The translations under genes were made by a program, and so were the position numbers. Source: JBNKDD01 sp050288085 (GTDB lineage Bacteria; Chloroflexota; Anaerolineae; Aggregatilineales; UBA3940). Taken from it: DNA of 5,190 nucleotides. How positions within the stretch are numbered: position 1 is the stretch's first letter; each line of letters opens with the position of its first letter. The stretch spans positions 1-5,190 of the forward strand of contig JBNKDD010000359.1 in NCBI GenBank assembly GCA_050288085.1, read 5' to 3'. Shown one piece after another: positions 1 through 5,129 of this stretch. The notes under the pieces are model-generated. The model did no database searches and was not told where the DNA came from. It saw only the letters and a program-made list of their open reading frames with translations.

Positions 1-123
1 ACATTGGAGCGTCTGGCATGTGACGGTGAAATAAAGGTGATCCGCAGCGCATTTGAAAAATTAAAAGTCAAGGTCAACCAGATCGTCCACCATATTGAAG
101 AAAAATCTTCAATCCGGAAATAA
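1..123 (+). CDS. C-terminal fragment of an unrecognised protein (5' end outside window)
   Basis: An open frame enters from the left edge and ends at TAA 121-123, giving 40 residues that finish ...EEKSSIRK. The fragment is rich in Lys, Glu and Ile/Val and looks like an amphipathic helix (roughly AFEKLKVKVNQIVHHIEE). No catalytic motif, membrane segment or known domain is visible, and I do not recognise the family. The stretch is more AT-rich than the thrS sequence that follows it. It lies in a different frame from thrS and ends within about 6 bp of where ThrRS homology begins, so it occupies the place where codons for the ThrRS TGS domain and first editing segment should be. It could be the end of a gene carried by an inserted element, a neighbouring gene joined by deletion, or one side of a mis-joined contig. 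Coding status rests only on the open frame. Confidence 0.45.
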   Translation, partial: TLERLACDGEIKVIRSAFEKLKVKVNQIVHHIEEKSSIRK

Positions 124-209
124 GAACGCCAATTGCCGACGGGTTTTACTACGACTTTGATCTGCCCCGTCCGCTGACGCCGGAAGACCTGGAAGCCATC
201 GAAGCACGG

Positions 210-1817
210 ATGCGGGAGATCATCAAAGGGGATTATACGTTTGCCCGCCGTGAACTGAGCGCGGACGAAGCCCGCGAGTTCTTCGCCGACGAGCCCTACA
301 AGATCGAACTGATTGACGGTTTGGAGCAGGGAGGGCAGGACGAATACGGCGAGAAGATCGAAGAGGCGGTGGTCATCTCGACCTACAAGCACGATACCTT
401 TGAAGACCTGTGCCGGGGGCCGCACGTCGAACATACTGGACAGATCAACCCGGATGCGATCAGCATCACCTTCCGGGAGCCTGCCGGGGCCTATTGGCGC
501 GGCGATGAGAATAACCCGATGCTGACCCGCATTTACGGGACGGCCTGGGAAACTGCCGAAGAGCTTGAAGAATATCTCGATAGGCTGGAAGAAGCCAAAG
601 CCCGCGACCACCGGACGCTGGGTAAGCAGCTTGACCTGTTCAGCTTTTCGCAGGATGTCGGGTTAGGGTTAGCCTTGTGGCATCCCAGGGGCGGACGGCT
701 GCGGGTGGCAATCGAAGACTACTGGCGGGAGCGTCATCGCAATGGCGGTTATGAACAGGTCTATACGCCCCATATCGGCAAGTCTAACCTGTGGGAGACG
801 AGCGGCCACCTCAAGTGGTATAAGGATGGGATGTATGCCCCGGTGACGATCGAGGAGCAGGAATACTATCTCAAGCCGATGAACTGCCCGTTCCACATTC
901 AGATTTTCAAGAGCCAGATGCGCAGCTACCGCGATCTGCCGCATCGCTATGCGGAGTTTGGGACGGTCTACCGGTTCGAGCGCTCCGGCGTGCTGCATGG
1001 CCTGATGCGGGTGCGTGGATTCACCCAGGACGATGCGCACCTGTTCTGCCGCCCTGACCAGATGCCGGAAGAGATTCTCGGCGTGCTGCAATTCTCGCTA
1101 TCGATTTTGCGCGATTTCGGTTTTGAGCAGTTCGATATCGAATTGAGTGTTCGTGATCCTGAAAACAAGGGCAAATATGCCGGGTCAGAAGAACAGTGGA
1201 ATATGGCCGAGGCCGCGCTGATCGGGGCAATCGAAAAAGAGGGCCTGACTTACAAGCGAGTTGAAGGTGAAGCTGTCTTCTATGGCCCGAAGATCGACAT
1301 CAAAGTGCGCGATGCTCTCAACCGGCCCTGGCAGATCACGACCATTCAGTTTGACTTCTGGCTGCCAGAAGCGTTTGAAATGGAGTACACCGGTGAGGAC
1401 GGCCAGCCGCATCAACCTTACATGGTGCACCGTGCTTTGTTGGGATCAATGGAGCGGTTTGTCGGCGTGCTGACCGAACACTACAAGGGCGCTTTCCCGG
1501 CGTGGTTGGCCCCGATTCAGGTCAAGCTGATCCCGATTGCCGACCGGCATCAGGCGTATGCTAATGAGGTCGCTCAGAAGTTGGCAGCGGTTGGTATCCG
1601 GGCTGAAGTGGATGATTCAAATGACCGGATGGGGAACAAGATTCGCAAGGCACAGGAAAATGATAAGCCACCCTACATCCTGGTGATGGGGGATCGCGAG
1701 GCTGAAGCCGGAGCGGTTGCCCTGCGGATGCGGAGCGGCGAAGACCGGGGTGCGCTGCCGGTCGATGAGTTTATCGATTATGCTCTTGATGTGATCAATA
1801 AGCGGGCATACGAATAA
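210..1817 (+). CDS. thrS: Threonine--tRNA ligase, N-terminally truncated or interrupted
   Basis: Class II threonyl-tRNA synthetase, which charges tRNA-Thr with threonine in the cytoplasm. From the ATG at 210 the frame gives 535 residues against about 640 in full-length bacterial enzymes. Visible parts: second half of the editing domain with CRGPHV (C68, H72); catalytic core from about 150 with zinc ligands C226 (MNCPFH), H277 (DDAH) and H407 (HRALLG); motif 2 at YRFERSG (254-260); motif 3 around 407-417; anticodon-binding domain from about 434. ThrRS homology continues upstream in frame through GFYYDFDLPRPLTPEDL, beginning near 129. An in-frame stop at 96-98 closes the frame, and there is no ATG, GTG or TTG between it and 210. 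The 210 start has no convincing Shine-Dalgarno, so it is probably just the first Met inside a broken gene. The TGS domain and the HxxxH half of the editing site are missing. The enzyme identity is certain; whether this copy is functional is not. Confidence 0.93.
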   Translation: MREIIKGDYTFARRELSADEAREFFADEPYKIELIDGLEQGGQDEYGEKIEEAVVISTYKHDTFEDLCRGPHVEHTGQINPDAISITFREPAGAYWRGDENNPMLTRIYGTAWETAEELEEYLDRLEEAKARDHRTLGKQLDLFSFSQDVGLGLALWHPRGGRLRVAIEDYWRERHRNGGYEQVYTPHIGKSNLWETSGHLKWYKDGMYAPVTIEEQEYYLKPMNCPFHIQIFKSQMRSYRDLPHRYAEFGTVYRFERSGVLHGLMRVRGFTQDDAHLFCRPDQMPEEILGVLQFSLSILRDFGFEQFDIELSVRDPENKGKYAGSEEQWNMAEAALIGAIEKEGLTYKRVEGEAVFYGPKIDIKVRDALNRPWQITTIQFDFWLPEAFEMEYTGEDGQPHQPYMVHRALLGSMERFVGVLTEHYKGAFPAWLAPIQVKLIPIADRHQAYANEVAQKLAAVGIRAEVDDSNDRMGNKIRKAQENDKPPYILVMGDREAEAGAVALRMRSGEDRGALPVDEFIDYALDVINKRAYE

Positions 1818-1849
1818 GTAGAGACAGCATAGCTGTTTCGGGGTGCAAG

Positions 1850-1871
1850 ACAGGGGGCTAAGGCCCCCTGT
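1850..1871 (+). terminator. Intrinsic terminator-like hairpin after thrS
   Basis: A perfect 9-bp GC-rich stem pairs 1850-1858 (ACAGGGGGC) with 1863-1871 (GCCCCCTGT) around the tetraloop TAAG, 33 bp after the thrS stop. The T tract is short (TTT, then CGATCTT), so it may be a moderate terminator. A smaller 5-bp hairpin (1824-1828 with 1832-1836) precedes it. Confidence 0.6.
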
Positions 1872-1946
1872 TTCGATCTTTGTAGAGGCGCGTCAGGGCT
1901 TCGTTCTATGCATTCGTGCGCTCTGGCTGGTTCTGAAAGATGAGAC

Positions 1947-1990
1947 TGGGTGACTGGGAAAAGCGCATAAGTTCTTTTCTCAGTCACCCA
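1947..1990. repeat. Long near-perfect inverted repeat in the thrS-spoVS intergenic region
   Basis: Arm 1947-1963 (TGGGTGACTGGGAAAAG) pairs with 1974-1990 (CTTTTCTCAGTCACCCA) over all 17 positions, with one G-T wobble (1957 with 1980) and a 10-base loop. No T tract follows, so it is not a classic terminator on the plus strand. It could be a transcript-stabilising or mRNA-end hairpin, a palindromic repeat element, or a remnant of a small non-autonomous element. No flanking target duplication was found by eye. Confidence 0.7.
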
Positions 1991-2079
1991 ATTTACTTGT
2001 ATGCAATGGGAGAGATGTCTGACATCTTGCTCGAGGCGCAATAATACTATCTAGCAGTTTATTCCTTGATCCCTTTGGC

Positions 2080-2132
2080 TTGAAATGGTTTATCTATCCG
2101 TACTCACAGGTGGATAGATAAACCGTTTTCAA
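2080..2132. repeat. Long imperfect hairpin between the convergent thrS and spoVS ends
   Basis: A 13-bp perfect core pairs 2087-2099 (GGTTTATCTATCC) with 2112-2124 (GGATAGATAAACC). It extends outward through a wobble pair and a one-base bulge to TTGAAA / TTTTCAA, with a 12-base loop. The structure is flanked by copies of CCTTTGGC at 2072-2079 and 2133-2140. It sits just past the 3' end of spoVS on the minus strand, so it may act as that gene's 3' hairpin or bidirectional terminator. No strong T run follows on either strand, so a repeat-element origin is equally possible. Confidence 0.6.
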
Positions 2133-2155
2133 CCTTTGGCGGATTGGCGGAATAA

Positions 2156-2440
2156 TTACTCTTCTTTCTTCTCACCATCCTTGCATATGTCGATGACCAT
2201 GCGGATCGCTGTTCGCTCTTGACCGTCAATGACGATTTCGATGAAGAAAGGTATACATGAAATTTTGATACCGTCTAATTCTAGATACCCTCTAGCAATA
2301 GCGATAGCCTTCACTGCCTGGTTTACTGCACCTGCCCCAATTGCTTGAACTTCAGCGTGCTTGTGCTCGCGGATGACTCCGGCGATTGCCCCTGCAACTG
2401 CTGTCGATCTCGATTGGGCTGAGACCTTGATGATATCCAT
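2156..2440 (-). CDS. spoVS: SpoVS-family (stage V sporulation protein S) Alba-like protein
   Basis: A 94-residue soluble protein beginning MDIIKVSAQS. The SpoVS signature is clear: KVSAQSRSTAVAGAIAG near the N-terminus, EVQAIGAGAVNQAVKAIAIA at about 30-49, then CIPFF and IDGQERTAIRMVI at about 62-83, followed by a charged tail (KDGEKKEE). SpoVS has an Alba-like fold. In Bacillus it influences late sporulation and septation, but homologues are common in non-spore-formers, where the role is unclear and nucleic-acid binding is suspected. The start at 2440 is chosen because GAGGGG lies 4 bases upstream and because family proteins begin at this point; the Met at 2473 adds 11 unrelated residues without a ribosome-binding site. 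The gene stands alone on the minus strand, divergent from the ECF sigma gene and convergent with thrS. Its base composition is lower in GC than its neighbours. Family identity is secure; function here is not. Confidence 0.9.
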   Translation of the reverse strand: MDIIKVSAQSRSTAVAGAIAGVIREHKHAEVQAIGAGAVNQAVKAIAIARGYLELDGIKISCIPFFIEIVIDGQERTAIRMVIDICKDGEKKEE

Positions 2441-2444
2441 GATT

Positions 2445-2450
2445 CCCCTC
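2445..2450 (-). promoter_or_regulatory. Ribosome-binding site fixing the spoVS start
   Basis: On the minus strand the sequence reads GAGGGG-AATC-ATG. This favours the ATG at 2440 over the in-frame ATG 33 bases upstream, which has no purine-rich sequence before it. Confidence 0.65.
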
Positions 2451-2561
2451 GGATCTGTTGATACCCAATACATGGGGATGAATAAAAGAGTGAGAGAACC
2501 TTCTCCTTGAAAAAAAACATCTGGCCCATAAAAGCGACGAATCGTACTTGTATTTCATTCT

Positions 2562-2617
2562 ACTTGCATTTGTCCTTCTTATGCAAGTCCATTCTTTCAA
2601 CTCATTAAGAAAGAATG
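2562..2617. repeat. Two adjacent hairpins in the spoVS-sigma divergent region
   Basis: The first hairpin pairs ACTTGCAT (2562-2569) with ATGCAAGT (2581-2588), 8 bp with an 11-base loop. One base later the second pairs CATTCTTTC (2590-2598) with GAAAGAATG (2609-2617), 9 bp with a 10-base loop. The block TACTTGTATTT (2546-2556) also recurs imperfectly as TACTTGCATTT (2561-2571). Lying between two divergent genes, these could be operator sites or transcript structures. The rest of 2441-2759 holds no gene I can support. Confidence 0.5.
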
Positions 2618-2644
2618 TATAAACCTCTTACTTTGCCAGAGCAC

Positions 2645-2674
2645 TTGGGTTGAAACGGTCGGTGATGTTAAAAT
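2645..2674 (+). promoter_or_regulatory. Candidate housekeeping-type promoter for the ECF sigma gene
   Basis: TTGGGT (2645-2650) and TAAAAT (2669-2674) are separated by 18 bases, a plausible -35/-10 pair about 85 bp before the sigma factor start. The -10 is good and the -35 only partial. I saw no obvious ECF-type GGAAC or GGAAT promoter here, so autoregulation is not evident by eye. Confidence 0.35.
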
Positions 2675-2759
2675 CCTCTCAGGTTCACTTAAGTCGGGTG
2701 ATTTGATTTAGAATCCATTGCCTGACCCAATTTAACCACATCAAATTCCTGGAAGGTCT

Positions 2760-3413
2760 ATGAGTACGCACCGGTCTAACGATGAATGGCTGGCGGCCCT
2801 AAGTAGTGAAGGGCCTGAGCAAACACGGGCTGTTGAAGCCCTCCGATCCCGCCTGGAGCGAGGATTATACTTCTATCTGAGTCAGGAGCGTAGTGATCTC
2901 CGCAGTCGTTCAGAGGATGACCTGGGACATATGGCACAGGATTTTGCCCAGGATGCTATTTTGAAGATTCTTGACAATCTCGACAGTTTCCGAGGTGAGA
3001 GCCAGTTTTTGACCTGGGCCTCAAAAATAGCGGTGCGGGTTGCGATCAGCGAACTGCGCCGCACCCGGTATAAGGATTACTCGCTTGAACATCTAACCGT
3101 CGAGGGCGAGGTGATGCCTGATATCACCTCATTGGCGATCTCGCCCGCGAAAGGCCCCAACCCTGAGCGTTACACAGAACAGCAGGACGTATCCGGCATT
3201 ATCAACCATGCGATCCGCGAGGCGCTCACCGACCGCCAACGGATGGCGTTGATGGCTTACGTGGTTGATGGCGTGCCGATGGAAGTCATCGCTGAGAAGA
3301 TGGATACCAATCGCAATGCGCTTTATAAGCTGCTGCATGATGCCCGGCTTAAACTAAAAGTTTACCTGGAAGATCAGGGGCTTTCATTAGATTATATTCT
3401 TGACCTGTTTTAG
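2760..3413 (+). CDS. ECF-type RNA polymerase sigma factor
   Basis: A 217-residue sigma-70 family protein with only regions 2 and 4, as in extracytoplasmic-function sigma factors. It would direct core RNA polymerase to a stress regulon. Region 2 spans about 25-101: AQDFAQDAILKILDNL is the core-binding helix, and DSFRGESQFLTWASKIAVRV leading into SELRRTR covers the melting and -10 recognition segment. A linker of about 50 residues follows. Region 4 at about 153-204 begins ALTDRQRMALMAYVVDG and carries the helix-turn-helix (MEVIAEKMDTNRNALYKLLHDARLKLK). There is no C-terminal extension of the SnoaL type. The ATG at 2760 is preceded by GGAAGG with a short 3-base spacer. A zinc-type anti-sigma gene and trxB follow on the same strand, pointing to a redox or thiol-stress role. 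The ECF class is certain by architecture; I do not assign a numbered subgroup. Confidence 0.92.
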   Translation: MSTHRSNDEWLAALSSEGPEQTRAVEALRSRLERGLYFYLSQERSDLRSRSEDDLGHMAQDFAQDAILKILDNLDSFRGESQFLTWASKIAVRVAISELRRTRYKDYSLEHLTVEGEVMPDITSLAISPAKGPNPERYTEQQDVSGIINHAIREALTDRQRMALMAYVVDGVPMEVIAEKMDTNRNALYKLLHDARLKLKVYLEDQGLSLDYILDLF

Positions 3414-3429
3414 GATTTTAACCCCCCGC

Positions 3430-3469
3430 TACCGCCAAAGCGGTATCTACCCCCCTTTGCGAAGGGGGG
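3430..3469. repeat. Paired GC-rich hairpins between the sigma and anti-sigma genes
   Basis: TACCGC (3430-3435) pairs with GCGGTA (3440-3445) around CAAA. Four bases later CCCCCCTT (3450-3457) pairs with AAGGGGGG (3462-3469) around TGCG. They begin 16 bp after the sigma stop codon. There is no T tract (CAAATCG follows), so they may weaken rather than end transcription into the anti-sigma gene, or be a dispersed palindromic repeat. The 10-mer CGAAGGGGGG recurs at 5091-5100. Confidence 0.6.
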
Positions 3470-3593
3470 CAAATCGATGCGAATGCGGCAACGTGAGCGA
3501 GTATTGGGGTGTTTATACAGTATGAATAGTAAGAGCCGTCCGTGCTGCGGCGTCTGATTAGATGAGAAATCAGTTGCAGGGGGAAATAACAAG

Positions 3594-3866
3594 GTGGACG
3601 AAGCAGAAGAAAAACCCAGGTGTTTTGATGGGTTAATGAAAAAAATCTTTACCGCGCAGGAAAACGAGATCACCTGTGATGACTGCTTTAATCACATTGA
3701 CCAGTACGTTGACCTGTTGCAAGCCGGAGAAGACCCGGAGGTCGTGCTGCCACAGGTGAAACAACATCTTGAGATGTGTCAATGCTGCGAGATGGAATTT
3801 CAGGCTTTGATCACGATCCTGGAGTCTGTTGAATTGGACGATGACCCTGCATCCCAACAATCATAG
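3594..3866 (+). CDS. Soluble zinc-binding anti-sigma factor (ZAS / zf-HC2 type, RsrA-like)
   Basis: A 90-residue protein with no transmembrane segment. It contains HLEMCQCC at 58-65, which fits the H-x3-C-x2-C (ZAS) motif with H58, C62 and C65. An upstream cysteine, C31, starts the helix CFNHIDQYVDLLQ. In Streptomyces RsrA the zinc ligands are C11, H37, C41 and C44, a spacing of 26/4/3; here C31, H58, C62 and C65 give 27/4/3. Additional cysteines are C10, C28 and C64. By family knowledge such a protein binds its cognate ECF sigma factor when reduced and zinc-loaded, and releases it on disulfide formation. The start is GTG at 3594, with AGGGGGA 9 bases upstream; an in-frame ATG at 3636 is a less likely alternative because it lacks a good ribosome-binding site. 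trxB follows 29 bp later and is probably co-transcribed. Partnership with the sigma factor at 2760 is inferred from position. Confidence 0.82.
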   Translation: MDEAEEKPRCFDGLMKKIFTAQENEITCDDCFNHIDQYVDLLQAGEDPEVVLPQVKQHLEMCQCCEMEFQALITILESVELDDDPASQQS

Positions 3867-3895
3867 AATGTAACGTAAACGATAGCGGAGGCAAG

Positions 3896-4864
3896 ATGCA
3901 AGTAGAGAGAATGATTATTATTGGTTCTGGCCCGGCAGGGTTTACGGCGGCGTTATATGCCGCTCGTGCCAACCTGAATCCCCTGGTGTTGACCGGGGAT
4001 CAGATCGGAGGCCAGGTTGCCATCACTTATGAAGTAGAAAACTATCCCGGCTTCCCGGAAGGCTTAGGCGGCCCGGAGCTGGTTGCACAATTCCAGCAGC
4101 AGGCCGAGCGGTTCGGCGCGCGTGTTGAATTCGATTATGTCACCGAAGTGGATTTCCAGAACGGCCCGCCATTTACGATCAAGACGCAGAATGGTAAAGT
4201 CTATCAGGCCTGGTCGGTAGTTGTCTCGACCGGTGCATCGGCCCGGCGGATGGGGGTTCCTGGCGAGGAAGAGAATATCGGGCGAGGGGTGAGCTACTGC
4301 GGCACCTGCGACGGGTTCTTCTTCCGGGGCAAAGATATTGTGGTGGTCGGCGGCGGCGACAGCGCGTTGGAAGAAGGTATCTTCCTGACCAAGTTTGCCA
4401 ACACGGTACAGGTTATCCATCGCCGTGATGAACTCCGCGCCGGGCAGATCTTGCAAGATCGGGCCATGAAGAATGAAAAAATCTCCTTCATCTGGGATAC
4501 GGTGGTTGAAGAAGTCCTGGCTGATGATACGGTAAATGGCGTCAAGCTGAAGAATGTCAAGACGGGCGATATCAGCACGATGCCGACCGATGGAGTATTT
4601 GTCTTCATCGGGCATTATCCGAACAGCAATATCTTCAAGGGCCAGCTTGAAATGGATGAGCAGAATTATGTGGTCACCAACAAGCTGATGGAAACCAGCG
4701 TCAAGGGCGTTTATGCTGCCGGGGAAATCCAGGACTCGGTTTTCCGGCAGGTGGCGACCTCGGTGGGGCAGGGCGCGGCGGCGGCGATGTCCGCTATCCG
4801 GTACCTGGAAACTATCGAGGATGAAGTCGAGGCCAGCATGGCGCAGGCTGAGGCCGCCGGGTAA
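3896..4864 (+). CDS. trxB: Thioredoxin reductase (NADPH, low-molecular-weight FAD type)
   Basis: A 322-residue flavoenzyme of normal family length that transfers electrons from NADPH through FAD and a disulfide to oxidised thioredoxin in the cytoplasm. Visible motifs in order: FAD-binding GSGPAGFTAALYAARA (10-25); redox-active CGTCDG with C135 and C138; NADPH-binding GGGDSALEE (152-160); the 2'-phosphate-recognising HRRDELRA (175-182), which indicates NADPH rather than NADH; and the second FAD segment AAGEIQDSVFRQVATSVGQG (274-293). The usual AAGD of this last segment reads AAGE here. A short acidic and alanine-rich tail follows. The ATG at 3896 has GGAGG 4 bases upstream; the Met at codon 6 is a weaker choice. 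The gene is 29 bp behind the anti-sigma gene, which suggests the sigma factor controls thiol homeostasis. No thioredoxin gene is present in the window. Confidence 0.95.
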   Translation: MQVERMIIIGSGPAGFTAALYAARANLNPLVLTGDQIGGQVAITYEVENYPGFPEGLGGPELVAQFQQQAERFGARVEFDYVTEVDFQNGPPFTIKTQNGKVYQAWSVVVSTGASARRMGVPGEEENIGRGVSYCGTCDGFFFRGKDIVVVGGGDSALEEGIFLTKFANTVQVIHRRDELRAGQILQDRAMKNEKISFIWDTVVEEVLADDTVNGVKLKNVKTGDISTMPTDGVFVFIGHYPNSNIFKGQLEMDEQNYVVTNKLMETSVKGVYAAGEIQDSVFRQVATSVGQGAAAAMSAIRYLETIEDEVEASMAQAEAAG

Positions 4865-4877
4865 TATTTAATCGCTT

Positions 4878-4926
4878 GTAGGGGCGGCTCGCGAGCCGCC
4901 CAGGGCGCTTCACGAAGCGCCCCTAC
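4878..4926. repeat. Compound GC-rich palindromic repeat downstream of trxB
   Basis: GTAGGGG (4878-4884) is complementary to CCCCTAC (4920-4926). Inside lie a perfect 20-bp palindrome (4882-4901, centre CTCGCGAG) and a second hairpin pairing GGGCGCTT (4903-4910) with AAGCGCCC (4915-4922). The outer arms and inner hairpins compete for bases, so the unit can fold as one cruciform or two hairpins. The design, with TAGGGGCG-type ends and a variable inner palindrome, resembles dispersed intergenic repeats common in Chloroflexota and other environmental genomes. It may also help end the trxB transcript. Confidence 0.75.
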
Positions 4927-4953
4927 GCCGATTTATAGATGATTCTTCCTTAA

Positions 4954-5028
4954 CCCGCAGCGTGGGCTACACGTTCATGGAGTGAGCAAGACTAAGACAA
5001 ATACTCATCAACTGGATACTTGTGAGTA
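4954..5028 (+). promoter_or_regulatory. Possible structured leader RNA upstream of the 5032-5071 terminator
   Basis: Two mutually exclusive small stems are possible: 4954-4958 with 4962-4966, or AGCGTG (4959-4964) with CACGTT (4970-4975). A clearer hairpin follows, pairing TACTCA-CAA (5002-5011, one bulged T) with TTGTGAGTA (5020-5028). Four bases then separate it from a strong terminator, and a gene starts at 5129. This order fits an attenuator, riboswitch-like leader or small RNA, but it matches no riboswitch class I know. It could simply be the trxB 3' region. The rest of 4865-5128 holds no supported gene other than the 8-codon frame at 5103. Confidence 0.3.
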
Positions 5029-5031
5029 CTG

Positions 5032-5071
5032 GCAGCATCCGACCTTATTCGAGGTTGAGTGCTGCTTTTTT
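5032..5071 (+). terminator. Strong intrinsic terminator
   Basis: GCAGCATCCGACCT (5032-5045) pairs with AGGTTGAGTGCTGC (5052-5065), giving 14 positions with one mismatch and two wobbles around the loop TATTCG. Six T residues follow directly (5066-5071). This is the best terminator in the window. It either ends the trxB transcript or acts as an attenuator for the gene at 5129. Confidence 0.85.
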
Positions 5072-5102
5072 GATTCGCTTTCTAGTTCACCGAAGGGGGG
5101 TG

Positions 5103-5129
5103 ATGATAACTAAAAACCCCGATAACTGA
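5103..5129 (+). CDS. Possible 8-codon leader peptide (MITKNPDN)
   Basis: ATG at 5103 follows AAGGGGGG (5093-5100), a strong purine-rich ribosome-binding candidate, though the spacing is only 2 bases. The frame ends at TGA 5127-5129, overlapping the next start codon as TGATG. It could allow coupled translation of the downstream gene, which has no ribosome-binding site of its own. At eight codons it may equally be chance. The surrounding GGGGT / ACCCC (5097-5101 with 5116-5120) can form a 5-bp hairpin across it. Confidence 0.25.
   Translation: MITKNPDN

Noticed and set aside
1..123. End of a group II intron or IS with terminal inverted repeat
   Set aside because: No domain V/VI-like hairpin or inverted repeat lies between the stop codon and the ThrRS homology; the identity of the upstream gene remains unknown.
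669..1430. Long antisense open frames within thrS
   Set aside because: They mirror the coding strand of an unambiguous ThrRS core, match no family, and come from codon bias in a GC-rich gene.
1778..2041. Minus-strand frame of 87 codons across the thrS 3' end
   Set aside because: It runs through the terminator and the long inverted repeat, has no family resemblance, and part of it is antisense to thrS.
2441..2473. Longer spoVS start at the ATG at 2473
   Set aside because: The 11 extra residues do not fit the family N-terminus, and the GAGGGG site lies just before the ATG at 2440.
3481..3505. SigR-like promoter (GGAAT-N18-GTT) upstream of the anti-sigma gene
   Set aside because: The best match is GAAT-N18-ATT (3481-3505), missing key bases at both ends; not supportable by eye.
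4064..4615. 183-codon antisense frame within trxB
   Set aside because: It overlaps conserved TrxB motifs throughout and has no recognisable domain or ribosome-binding site.
4954..5071. T-box leader or known riboswitch before the 5129 gene
   Set aside because: No T-box consensus (AGGGUGG-type box) or conserved core of the c-di-GMP, SAM, TPP, cobalamin or fluoride riboswitches was seen.
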